Shown: positions 56,662-64,000 of the stretch, one piece after another
Layout: each line of letters starts with the position of its first letter
How positions within the stretch are numbered: the first letter of the stretch is position 1
Notes under the pieces: generated by a model
What the model was told of the DNA's origin: nothing
What the model saw: the letters and a program-made list of their open reading frames with translations, nothing else
Database searches by the model: none
Translations under genes and position numbers: made by a program
NCBI RefSeq assembly: GCF_042653545.1
Contig: NZ_JBHSIS010000006.1
Location: 186,001 to 250,000 of the forward strand
DNA: 64,000 bases
Direction of reading: 5' to 3'
Source: Actinophytocola glycyrrhizae
GTDB lineage: Bacteria; Actinomycetota; Actinomycetes; Mycobacteriales; Pseudonocardiaceae

Positions 56662-58308
56662 GTGCGACACACACGCCCGTCCATCGTGGTCGGGGCGCTT
56701 GCCGCCCTGACCCTCGTTCTGTCCACGACCGGTAGCGCGGTGTCCGACCCCCAGGGGCCCGACACCGCCGAGTACTTCATCGACGGCATCGAGACCGTCA
56801 AGGAACGCAGCCAGATCGCCGCCACCGGCGCTGTCATCAACTCCTTCGAGCACGGGGCGTTGAACATCACCGCCACGGCGCAGGAGGTGCGGGCCATCGA
56901 GGCGCTCGGGCTCAAGCCCGAGAAGCAGGCCGGACTGGCACACAGCCATGACGCGACGCCGCTGGACTTCCCGCCCGCCGACGCGAACTACCACAACTAC
57001 GCGGAGATGACGGCGGTCATCGACCAGGCCGTCGCCGACCACCCGGCCATCCTCAGGAAGGTCGCCATCGGCAACTCGTACGAGGGCCGGCAGATGGTGG
57101 CGTTGAAGATCTCCGACAACGCGGCGACCGACGAGAACGAGCCCGAGGTCCTCTTCACCGCCCACCAGCACGCCCGTGAGCACCTGACCGTCGAGATGGC
57201 GCTGTACATCCTCGCCGAGTTCACCGACAAGTACGGCTCCGACAGCCGAATCACGAACCTCGTGAACTCGCGCGAGATCTGGATCATCCCCGACCTGAAC
57301 CCGGACGGCGGCGAGTGGGACATCCGCTCCGGCTCGTACGCGGGCTGGCGGAAGAACCGGCAGCCGAACTCCGGCAGCTCCTACGTCGGCACCGACCTGA
57401 ACCGCAACTGGCCCTACCAGTGGGGCTGCTGCGGCGGCTCGTCCGGCAGCACCTCCAGCGACACCTACCGGGGACCCTCGGCCGGGTCCGCGCCCGAGGT
57501 GCGCAACGTCATCAACTTCGTGAACAGCCGCGTGGTCGGCGGGGTCCAGCAGATCAGGACCGGCATCGACTTCCACACGTTCAGCGAGCTGGTGCTGTGG
57601 CCGTTCGGCTACACCTACAACGACACCGCGCCGGGCATGACCGCCCAGGACTACCAGGTGTTCTCCACTCTGGGCAGGCAGATGGCGGCGACCAACGGCT
57701 ACACGCCGGAACAGGCCTCCGACCTCTACATCACCGACGGCTCCATCGACGACTGGCTGTGGGGCGCCCACAAGATCTACGGGTACACGTTCGAGATGTA
57801 CCCGTCGAGCGGCGGGATCAACGGCTTCTACCCGCCCGACGAGGTGATCGGCCGGGAGACCTCGCGCAACCGGAACGCCCTGCTCACGATGCTCGACTAC
57901 GCCGACTGCCCGCCGCGGGTCATCGGGGCGACGTGTGACGGCACCGAGCCGCCGCCGGCCGGCCCGTCGTTCGAGAACGCGGCCAACGTCAACATCCCGG
58001 ACGCCGGGTCGGCGGTGACCAGCTCGGTCGCGGTCACCGGCGTCGCGGGCAACGCGCCGTCGGACCTGCAGGTGCACGTCGACATCAAGCACACCTTCCG
58101 CGGTGACCTGGTGATCGACCTGCTGGCGCCGGACGGCACGGCCTACCGGCTGAAGAACTCGTCCACCAGCGACTCCGCCGACAACGTGCTCGCCACCTAC
58201 ACGGTGAACGCGTCCAGCGAGGTCGCGAACGGCACGTGGCGGCTGCAGGTCCGGGACACCTACCGGGCCGACACCGGCTACATCGACCTGTGGCGGCTCA
58301 CGTTCTGA
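56662..58308 (+). CDS. Secreted zinc carboxypeptidase (M14) with P domain
   Basis: The product is 548 residues from GTG 56662 with GGGAGGAA upstream. The signal peptide is 1-28 (IVVGALAALTLVLSTTGSAV). A propeptide-like region reaches about 100. The M14 domain (about 110-415) has zinc ligands His170/Glu173 (HQHAREH), a third His in IDFHTFSE, DLNRNWPYQWG for the substrate carboxylate, and the catalytic Glu in YTFEMYPS. A C-terminal P/homoB domain (about 435-548, NIPDAGSAVTSSV...HTFRGDLVIDL...WRLQVRD) is typical of actinomycete exoproteases. It should remove C-terminal residues from extracellular peptides. Confidence 0.93.
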   Translation: MRHTRPSIVVGALAALTLVLSTTGSAVSDPQGPDTAEYFIDGIETVKERSQIAATGAVINSFEHGALNITATAQEVRAIEALGLKPEKQAGLAHSHDATPLDFPPADANYHNYAEMTAVIDQAVADHPAILRKVAIGNSYEGRQMVALKISDNAATDENEPEVLFTAHQHAREHLTVEMALYILAEFTDKYGSDSRITNLVNSREIWIIPDLNPDGGEWDIRSGSYAGWRKNRQPNSGSSYVGTDLNRNWPYQWGCCGGSSGSTSSDTYRGPSAGSAPEVRNVINFVNSRVVGGVQQIRTGIDFHTFSELVLWPFGYTYNDTAPGMTAQDYQVFSTLGRQMAATNGYTPEQASDLYITDGSIDDWLWGAHKIYGYTFEMYPSSGGINGFYPPDEVIGRETSRNRNALLTMLDYADCPPRVIGATCDGTEPPPAGPSFENAANVNIPDAGSAVTSSVAVTGVAGNAPSDLQVHVDIKHTFRGDLVIDLLAPDGTAYRLKNSSTSDSADNVLATYTVNASSEVANGTWRLQVRDTYRADTGYIDLWRLTF

Positions 58309-58334
58309 CCCGCTAGCCCGTTCGGCCCAATTGA

Positions 58335-58375
58335 CGCGGGGCCACCTCCGATGATCGCCAGGGGGTGGCCCCGCG
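58335..58375. terminator. Terminator hairpin after carboxypeptidase
   Basis: CGCGGGGCCACC (58335-58346) pairs perfectly with GGTGGCCCCGCG (58364-58375) around a 17-base loop, 27 bases after the stop. Confidence 0.75.
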
Positions 58376-58464
58376 CCGCGTGCGCGTGCAAGATACTCCA
58401 AGTTACTGTGAGGTAGCGTCGCTGGTGACGGGGCGGCGCACTTGTTCGTACCTAGGAGCAGACC

Positions 58465-60264
58465 ATGCGCGAACTCGCTGTCCCCCCGCTGGCCGGCGTA
58501 CCGGACAGCGGCGGCCTGGCGGACGTCGTGTTCACCAACGCCGACGAGGCCCCCAACAGCGTGACGTTCCGGCGCAAGGTCGGCGGCTCGTGGCGGGATG
58601 TCACCGCCGCGCAGTTCCGCACCGAGGTCGTCGAGGTCGCGAAAGGCCTGATCGCGGCCGGTGTCGAGCCGGGCGACCGGGTCGCGATCCTGTCCGCGAA
58701 CTGCTACGAGTGGACGCTGTTCGACTTCGCCATCTGGGCGGCGGGCGCGGCGTCGGTGCCGATCTACGTGACCTCCTCGGCCGAGCAGATCGAGTGGATC
58801 ATGTCCGACTCGGGTGCGGTGGGCGTGGTCGCGGAGAACGCGGCGCTCGCACAGCGGGTCGACCAGGTCCGCGAGCGGCTCGGCGCGCTCGAGCACGTGT
58901 GGCGGATCGACGACAAGGCGGTCGAGTCGCTGGTCGAGGCGGGCAAGGCACTCGACGACTCGGCCGTCGAGGAGCGTCGCAAGGCGGTCGCGGTCGACGA
59001 CCTCGCGACCCTGATCTACACCTCCGGCACCACCGGCAAGCCCAAGGGTGTCGTGCTCACCCACCGCAACCTGTTCGCCGCCTGCAACAACGCGGTGGAG
59101 TACCTCGCCGCGCTGTTCAAGGGCGACGGCGGCCCGGAGAGCCCGTCCACGCTGCTGTTCCTGCCGCTCGCGCACGTGTTCGGGCGCATGGTCGAGGTCG
59201 GCGCCGTGATCGCACGCGCGACGCTCGGGCACTGGGCGGACGTGAAGACGCTGACCGACAACCTGGCCGCGTTCAAGCCGACGTTCATCCTGTCCGTGCC
59301 CTACGTGCTGGAGAAGGTGTACAACGGCGCGCGGCAGAAGGCGCACGCCGGCGGCAAGGGCAAGATCTTCGACGCGGCCGCGGCCACCGCGATCGCGTGG
59401 AGCGAGGCGGACGGCAAGCCAGGGCTCGGGCTGCGGATCAAGCACGCGGTGTTCGACAAGCTCGTGTACGCCAAGCTGCGGGCCGCGCTCGGCGGGCAGG
59501 TCAAGTACGCCATCTCCGGCGGCGCGGCGCTCGGGCTGCGGCTCACGCACTTCTTCCGCGGCGTCGGCATCACCGTGTACGAGGGCTACGGGCTCACCGA
59601 GTCGACCGCGGCGTCGTTCGTGAACTCGCCGTTCGCGGCGAAGCCCGGCACGGTCGGCAGGCCGCTGCCCGGCACGGCCGTGCGGATCACCGAGGACGGC
59701 GAGATCCAGCTGCGCGGCGCGGGCCTGCTCACCGGGTACTGGCAGAACGAGACCGCGACGCGCGAGTGCATCGACGAGGAAGGCTGGTTCTCGACCGGTG
59801 ACCTCGGCGAGCTGGACGACGACGGATTCCTGAAGATCACCGGCCGCAAGAAGGAAATCCTGGTGACCAGCGGCGGCAAGAACGTGGCGCCGTCGGTGAT
59901 CGAGGACCGGATCGCGGCGCACCCGCTCGTTGGTCAGGCACTCGTCGTCGGCGACGGGCAGAAGTACATCGCCGCGCTGATCACGATCGACCTGGACTAC
60001 TTCGCCTACTGGAAAACCACGACCGGCAAGGCGGAGAACGCGACGGTCGCGGAACTGGCCGACGACGCCGACCTGAACGCGGAGATCCAGAAGGCCGTCG
60101 ACGACGGGAATCTCGCCGTGTCGACAGCGGAGTCGGTCCGGAAGTTCCGGATTCTCGACACCGAGTTCAACCCGGAGAACGGTTATCTGACCCCGTCGCT
60201 GAAGCTCAAGCGAAACGTCATCATGAAAGACTTTTCAAACGAGGTCGACGCGCTCTACACCTGA
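58465..60264 (+). CDS. Long-chain fatty-acid-CoA ligase (FadD15-like)
   Basis: The product is 599 residues from ATG 58465 with AGGAG six bases upstream. AMP-binding motifs: LIYTSGTTGKPKGVVLTHRN, VYEGYGLTEST, WFSTGDLGELDDDGFLKITGRKKEILVTSGGKNVAPSVIE, and a long C-terminal lid with KLKRNVIMKDF. It activates fatty acids to acyl-CoA via acyl-AMP. Upstream (58395-58420), TACTCCAAGTTACTGTGAGGTA shows imperfect dyad symmetry and could bind a fatty-acid regulator. There is no link to the NRPS operon apart from possible lipid supply. Confidence 0.93.
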   Translation: MRELAVPPLAGVPDSGGLADVVFTNADEAPNSVTFRRKVGGSWRDVTAAQFRTEVVEVAKGLIAAGVEPGDRVAILSANCYEWTLFDFAIWAAGAASVPIYVTSSAEQIEWIMSDSGAVGVVAENAALAQRVDQVRERLGALEHVWRIDDKAVESLVEAGKALDDSAVEERRKAVAVDDLATLIYTSGTTGKPKGVVLTHRNLFAACNNAVEYLAALFKGDGGPESPSTLLFLPLAHVFGRMVEVGAVIARATLGHWADVKTLTDNLAAFKPTFILSVPYVLEKVYNGARQKAHAGGKGKIFDAAAATAIAWSEADGKPGLGLRIKHAVFDKLVYAKLRAALGGQVKYAISGGAALGLRLTHFFRGVGITVYEGYGLTESTAASFVNSPFAAKPGTVGRPLPGTAVRITEDGEIQLRGAGLLTGYWQNETATRECIDEEGWFSTGDLGELDDDGFLKITGRKKEILVTSGGKNVAPSVIEDRIAAHPLVGQALVVGDGQKYIAALITIDLDYFAYWKTTTGKAENATVAELADDADLNAEIQKAVDDGNLAVSTAESVRKFRILDTEFNPENGYLTPSLKLKRNVIMKDFSNEVDALYT

Positions 60265-60351
60265 CTTCTCGTGATCGCTTGAACACCGGGTGGGAACCGG
60301 TAAAGTGCTCCCACCCGGCAGACCGGCATGCCAGCTTGGAGGTCGACGGAC

Positions 60352-62043
60352 ATGGGGCGGCACTCCTCCGCGAAATCCCGTGGCTGGCGCGGAAAATCGC
60401 CCGTGATCGTGCTGTGCGCGCTGCTGGTTCTCGGTCTGCTCGGCTGGTTCACGTACGACTTCCTGTCCGACCGGCTGCGCTCGGCGAGCTGCGACACCAC
60501 CACGCGGCTCAACGTGACCGCGTCACCGGACATCGCGCCGGTGATCGCAGGCACCGCCCGCGAGCTGTCCTCTGAGGACACGTGTTACTCGGTGCAGGTG
60601 TCCAACCGGGACTCGGCGGCCACGGCCGAGGCGCTGGTGGTGTCGGACGGCACCGAACAGCCGGACGTGTGGATCCCGGACTCGACGGTGTGGCTGCAGC
60701 GCGCCGACGCCCGCGGCGCGTTCTCCGGCCCGGTCAGCGGCACCTCGATCGCGAGCTCGCCGGTGACGCTTGGCCTGACCGAGGACGTCGCGCAGCGGCT
60801 CGGCTGGCCGGAGAAGCCGCTGACGTGGGCGGACGCACTGCGGGTGGGGTCGCTGCGACTCGGTATGCCCGACCCGGCCCTCGAACCGGTCGGCGTCTCG
60901 GTCCTCTACGGCGTGCACGAACTGCTGAAGGCGGAGCCCGACCCGGCCGCGGCGATCACCACCCAGCTGCGGAGCCTGTCGCCGAACACGCTGCCCTCGG
61001 CGGCCGACCTGTTCGACCGGCTGCCCGGCTCGACGTCGGAGGAGACGCCGCTCGACGGGTTCTTCGTGTCGGAGGCGGCGGTGCTGCGCCAGAACGCGAA
61101 ACCGAACGCGGTGCCGGTGGTCGCGGTGTACGCGCAGCCCGCGGTGCCCGCGCTGGACTTCCCGTACGTCGTGCTGCCGGACACGCCGGAGCAGAAGCGG
61201 GCCGCGGCCGAGAAGTTCCTGACCGTGCTCATGACCCAGTCGACCGCGGACTCGCTGTCCGACGCCGGTTTCCGTACCCCGGACGGCGAGATGCTGCGCA
61301 AACGCGGCACGGAGCAACGCACCTCGTCGGCGCGGATGACCCCGGCCGAGCTGCCGCCGCCCGGGGAGGTGGACCGGCTGCTGAACGAGTGGTCCGGCGT
61401 CAACCTCAGCGGCCGGGTGCAGGTGCTGCTGGACGTGTCGGGCTCGATGGCCGAACCGGTACCCGGCACGGGCCGCAACCGCATGGCGGTGACTTTGCAG
61501 GCCGCGGAACTGGGCATCGGCCTCATGAAGCCGACCACGAAGATCGGCGTCTGGCTGTTCTCGACCAACCTCGACGGCGACAAGGACTACCAGGAGCTGC
61601 TGCCCGTCAAGCCGATCGCCGAACACGTCGGCTCCGACGCGTTCGCGAAACTGCGCCAGGTGCGGGCACGGGAGAACGGGGCGACCGGGCTGTACGACAG
61701 CACGCTGGCCGCTTACCAGGCGTCGCGGCAGAACTTCGAGCCCGGCCGGATCAACACGCTGATCGTGATGACCGACGGGCGCAACGAGGACCCGAACAGC
61801 ATCAGCCGGGACCAGCTGCTGGCCGAGCTGGCGAAACTGCAGGACCCGCAGCGGCCCATCCGGATCGTCGGGATCGGCATCGGACCGGACATCGACGTCG
61901 GTGAGCTGCAGGCGATCGCGGGCGCGACGGGCGGCCAGGCCTTCACCACCCCGGACCCCACGAAGATCAACGACATCTTCTACGCGGCGCTGTCCCGGGT
62001 CCTGTGCCAGCCACCGTCCTGCGAACCCGAACCGGGTGGCTGA
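60352..62043 (+). CDS. Membrane-anchored VWA protein with substrate-binding-like domain
   Basis: The product is 563 residues from ATG 60352 with GGAGG eight bases upstream. Residues 22-43 (SPVIVLCALLVLGLLGWFTY) are a signal anchor. Residues about 55-330 look like a periplasmic solute-binding fold (LNVTASPDIAPVIAGTARELS, DVWIPDSTVWL). The C-terminal von Willebrand A domain has the metal-binding MIDAS start DVSGS from Asp361 and MTDGRNED. This combination is widespread in actinobacteria. The role is unknown, perhaps cell-envelope assembly or protein binding. It is not linked to the PPTase by overlap (63-bp gap). Confidence 0.87.
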   Translation: MGRHSSAKSRGWRGKSPVIVLCALLVLGLLGWFTYDFLSDRLRSASCDTTTRLNVTASPDIAPVIAGTARELSSEDTCYSVQVSNRDSAATAEALVVSDGTEQPDVWIPDSTVWLQRADARGAFSGPVSGTSIASSPVTLGLTEDVAQRLGWPEKPLTWADALRVGSLRLGMPDPALEPVGVSVLYGVHELLKAEPDPAAAITTQLRSLSPNTLPSAADLFDRLPGSTSEETPLDGFFVSEAAVLRQNAKPNAVPVVAVYAQPAVPALDFPYVVLPDTPEQKRAAAEKFLTVLMTQSTADSLSDAGFRTPDGEMLRKRGTEQRTSSARMTPAELPPPGEVDRLLNEWSGVNLSGRVQVLLDVSGSMAEPVPGTGRNRMAVTLQAAELGIGLMKPTTKIGVWLFSTNLDGDKDYQELLPVKPIAEHVGSDAFAKLRQVRARENGATGLYDSTLAAYQASRQNFEPGRINTLIVMTDGRNEDPNSISRDQLLAELAKLQDPQRPIRIVGIGIGPDIDVGELQAIAGATGGQAFTTPDPTKINDIFYAALSRVLCQPPSCEPEPGG

Positions 62044-62106
62044 CCCCACAGCGGGGTCGGCCGTTTTGCGACCGATGGTCCAGGCCGTCGCCAGTGGGGT
62101 TGCGGC

Positions 62107-62817
62107 ATGATCGGGGGCATGCGATGCGACGTGTGGTGGGCGCGCCCGGCCGCTGGGACGCCGGCCCTCCTCGAACTCCTCGACGACGTCGAGCGGTCCC
62201 GCTACGACGGCTACCGCCGGGAGATCGACAAGTTCCGGTTCCTCACCGGGCGCACGCTCATCCGCGGGGTCGCCGCGCTCGAACTGGGCGTGTCCGCCAG
62301 GGACGTCGTCATCGACAGTTCCTGCTTCGGCTGCGGGAAGCCGCACGGCAAGCCGAAGGTCGACGGGCTCGAGGTGTCGATCTCGCATTCCGGGGACTGG
62401 GTCGCGCTCGCCCTCACCGAGGCCGCGCCGGTCGGGGTGGACGTCGAGGAGGTCCGGGACGCCGAGGTGGACGACCTCGCCCGCATCGCGCTCTCCCCCG
62501 CCGAGCTGGCCGTCTTCCGCACCGTGCCGCCCGGTGACAAGAAGGGCGCCTTCTTCACCTACTGGTCCCGCAAGGAAGCCGTCGTCAAGGCCACCGGGAA
62601 GGGCATGTCCGTGCCGATGAGCAAGCTGACGCTCACCGCGCACGACGAGCCACCGCGCGTCGTCTCGTCCGAAGCTCCCGAGGTCGAGAGCGGTGCCGTG
62701 TTCATGGCCGACCTCGACCCGAGAGAGGGGTACCGGGCCGGGCTGGCCGTTTTCGGGACCGAGGAACCCAAGGTCACCGAGCGGGACGCGGCCGACCTCA
62801 TCGCGTCACTCGGCTAG
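62107..62817 (+). CDS. 4-prime-phosphopantetheinyl transferase, Sfp type
   Basis: The product is 236 residues from ATG 62107; an ATG at 62119 (MRCDVWWA) is in frame and possible. KFRFLTGRTLIRGVAA, GKPKVDGLEVSISHSGDWVALAL, VGVDVEEVRD with the Mg2+ Asp residues, and FFTYWSRKEAVVKATGKG are the Sfp-type motifs. The enzyme transfers phosphopantetheine from CoA to carrier proteins. It is thus able to activate the PCP domains of the NRPS operon, as well as a possible siderophore NRPS suggested by the adjacent isochorismate synthase. Confidence 0.93.
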   Translation: MIGGMRCDVWWARPAAGTPALLELLDDVERSRYDGYRREIDKFRFLTGRTLIRGVAALELGVSARDVVIDSSCFGCGKPHGKPKVDGLEVSISHSGDWVALALTEAAPVGVDVEEVRDAEVDDLARIALSPAELAVFRTVPPGDKKGAFFTYWSRKEAVVKATGKGMSVPMSKLTLTAHDEPPRVVSSEAPEVESGAVFMADLDPREGYRAGLAVFGTEEPKVTERDAADLIASLG

Positions 62818-62847
62818 GGACCGCGCCAGCACCGTGGGCGGTTCCCC

Positions 62848-63978
62848 TCAGGTCACGTCGAGGTGCACGCCCATCGCCCGCAGCAGCGTCTGGAACTTCG
62901 CGGAGGTCTCGGCGACCTCCAGCTCCGGCACCGAGGCCGGCATGACGCCCGCACCCGAGTACAGGGTCATGGCCGAGGGCCCGGTGACCGGCTCGGTCAG
63001 CTCGCCGCAGCGGATGCCGACCACCCACTCCCCGTCGCCCTCGGCGTCACACCAGCCGATGGCGCCCGCGTAGAAGCCGCGGTCGAACGGCTCCAGCGCG
63101 GTGATCGTCGAGCGGGCGGCGGCGTAGGGGGTGCCGCAGACGGCCGGGGTCGGGTGCAGTGCGCTCGCGAGCCGCAGCGACGTGATGCCCGGGTCGCGCA
63201 GCTCGCCCTCGATGCGGGTCGACAGGTGCCACACGGCGGTGGTCCTGATCAGCGACGGCTCGGCCGGCACGTCGAGGGTGCGGCAGAACGGCGCCAGCCC
63301 CTCGGCCACGGCCTCCACCACCACGCGGTGCTCGTCGCGGTCCTTCGCCGACGCGAGGAGCGACTCGCCCGCCGCGCGGTCGGCTTCCGGGTCCCGCTCG
63401 CGTGCGATCGACCCGGCCAGGGGGTTCGCGACGACGGTCGTGCCGGTGCGGGACACCAGCATCTCGGGGGTCGCGCCGACGAGCGTCCTGCGGCCCGCCG
63501 CGCACGGCAGGTCCACGGCGTAGGTGAAGCCGGCGGCGTTGTCGGAGACGAGGTTCGCGAGCAGCGTGCGCACGTCGACCGGGGCGGGCATGGTCAGCCG
63601 CAGCGCCCGCGCCAGCACCACTTTGCGCAGGTCACCGGCTTGCAGGGAGTCGACGGCGGCGGCCACCGCGTGTGCGTAACCCGCCCTGGAGGGCACCGGC
63701 TCGACCGAGACGGCGGCGCCGACGGGCCTGCGGGGCTGTGCGGGCAGCGGGCCGGACCACCGCGCGGTGTCCGGCAGCACGATGTGCGGTGCGGCTTCGG
63801 TGTCGAACGGGAGCGCGCCGACCGCGACCGGGGTGTCCGAGTCGACCAGGAGCTTCGTGACCCGCTTGGCCAGCTCGTCCGGGTCCGGCTCGGTGACGAC
63901 CTGCCGTTCGCCGGTCGCCAGCAGGGCCCGCCGGGGGGACGCGAGCAGGAACGAGCCGGGGCGATAGTCCTGGATCAC
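62848..63978 (-). CDS. Isochorismate synthase (EntC/DhbC/MenF family)
   Basis: The product is 376 residues from ATG 63978. The chorismate-binding domain is evident: GDLRKVVLARALRL, GATPEMLVSRTGTTVVANPLAGSIARERDPEAD, a SAKDRDEHRVVVEAV helix with the metal-binding Glu, HPTPAVCGTPYAAA, DRGFYAGAIGWCDAEGDGEWVVGIRC, and LYSGAGVMPASVPELEVAETSAKFQTLL. It converts chorismate to isochorismate for catechol siderophores or menaquinone. The nearby Sfp-type PPTase favours a siderophore cluster beyond the right edge, though this is inference. Confidence 0.92.
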   Translation of the reverse strand: MIQDYRPGSFLLASPRRALLATGERQVVTEPDPDELAKRVTKLLVDSDTPVAVGALPFDTEAAPHIVLPDTARWSGPLPAQPRRPVGAAVSVEPVPSRAGYAHAVAAAVDSLQAGDLRKVVLARALRLTMPAPVDVRTLLANLVSDNAAGFTYAVDLPCAAGRRTLVGATPEMLVSRTGTTVVANPLAGSIARERDPEADRAAGESLLASAKDRDEHRVVVEAVAEGLAPFCRTLDVPAEPSLIRTTAVWHLSTRIEGELRDPGITSLRLASALHPTPAVCGTPYAAARSTITALEPFDRGFYAGAIGWCDAEGDGEWVVGIRCGELTEPVTGPSAMTLYSGAGVMPASVPELEVAETSAKFQTLLRAMGVHLDVT

Positions 63979-64000
63979 CCCACCATCATGCCCACCGAAC

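Noticed and set aside
46..64000. tRNA, rRNA, transposase or integrase genes
   Set aside because: None of their sequence signatures or protein motifs was found when reading both strands.

Overview
The window is very GC-rich DNA with strong G/C bias at third codon positions, many GTG starts and 4-base ATGA/GTGA gene overlaps. It carries secondary-metabolism genes, an ECF42-type sigma factor with DGPF partner, a gamma-butyrolactone-receptor-like TetR protein, deazaflavin-dependent enzymes and leaderless promoters. This fits a filamentous actinomycete, most likely of the Pseudonocardiaceae (Lentzea/Saccharothrix/Actinosynnema-like); the genus is inferred.

Positions 1-20970 hold the right part of a nonribosomal peptide synthetase (NRPS) operon, all on the + strand with almost every gene overlapping the next. 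The order is: a C-A-PCP module fused to a LanB-type lantibiotic-dehydratase-like domain (cut by the left edge); a C-A-PCP protein; a kynurenine 3-monooxygenase-like FAD enzyme; a DUF6875-like protein; a second C-A-PCP protein; an MFS exporter; a C-A-PCP-thioester-reductase protein; a SAM methyltransferase; and a WYL regulator. At least four modules, an aromatic hydroxylation, a methylation and reductive release (aldehyde or alcohol) are implied. The role of the LanB-like domain on an NRPS is unknown and is the most striking feature.

Positions 21019-45900 are mostly housekeeping and accessory genes: a small RelA/SpoT-type synthetase, SDR and saccharopine-dehydrogenase-like enzymes, regulators (GlxA/AraC, HxlR, ArsR), flavin oxidoreductase, aldo/keto reductase, secreted alpha-amylase, YbaK deacylase, photolyase, hydrolases, and the ECF42-like sigma/DGPF pair. 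Two related loci pair an MFS transporter with a membrane diguanylate cyclase, one as a single fused frame (24835-27582), the other as convergent genes (43001-45651). Tiny, well-primed ORFs sit at both: two encoding M(M/T)NKDW antisense to the fusion linker, and a 22-residue ORF with its own terminator at 45751.

Positions 45888-64000 hold a luciferase-like monooxygenase fused to hemerythrin, divergent from a MarR regulator with paired operators; a ROK regulator and a secreted GH5 cellulase; a deazaflavin-dependent enzyme; an O-methyltransferase; a GBL-receptor-like TetR protein with an ARE-like palindrome; a second GlxA-type regulator; an SDR/aldehyde dehydrogenase pair; a secreted zinc carboxypeptidase; an acyl-CoA synthetase; a VWA protein; an Sfp-type phosphopantetheinyl transferase; and an isochorismate synthase at the right edge. 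Two intergenic arrays of 22-bp units with the same three-part architecture (33458-33786 and 49205-49448) are a repeated element of this genome. I saw no tRNA, rRNA, CRISPR array, insertion sequence or prophage.
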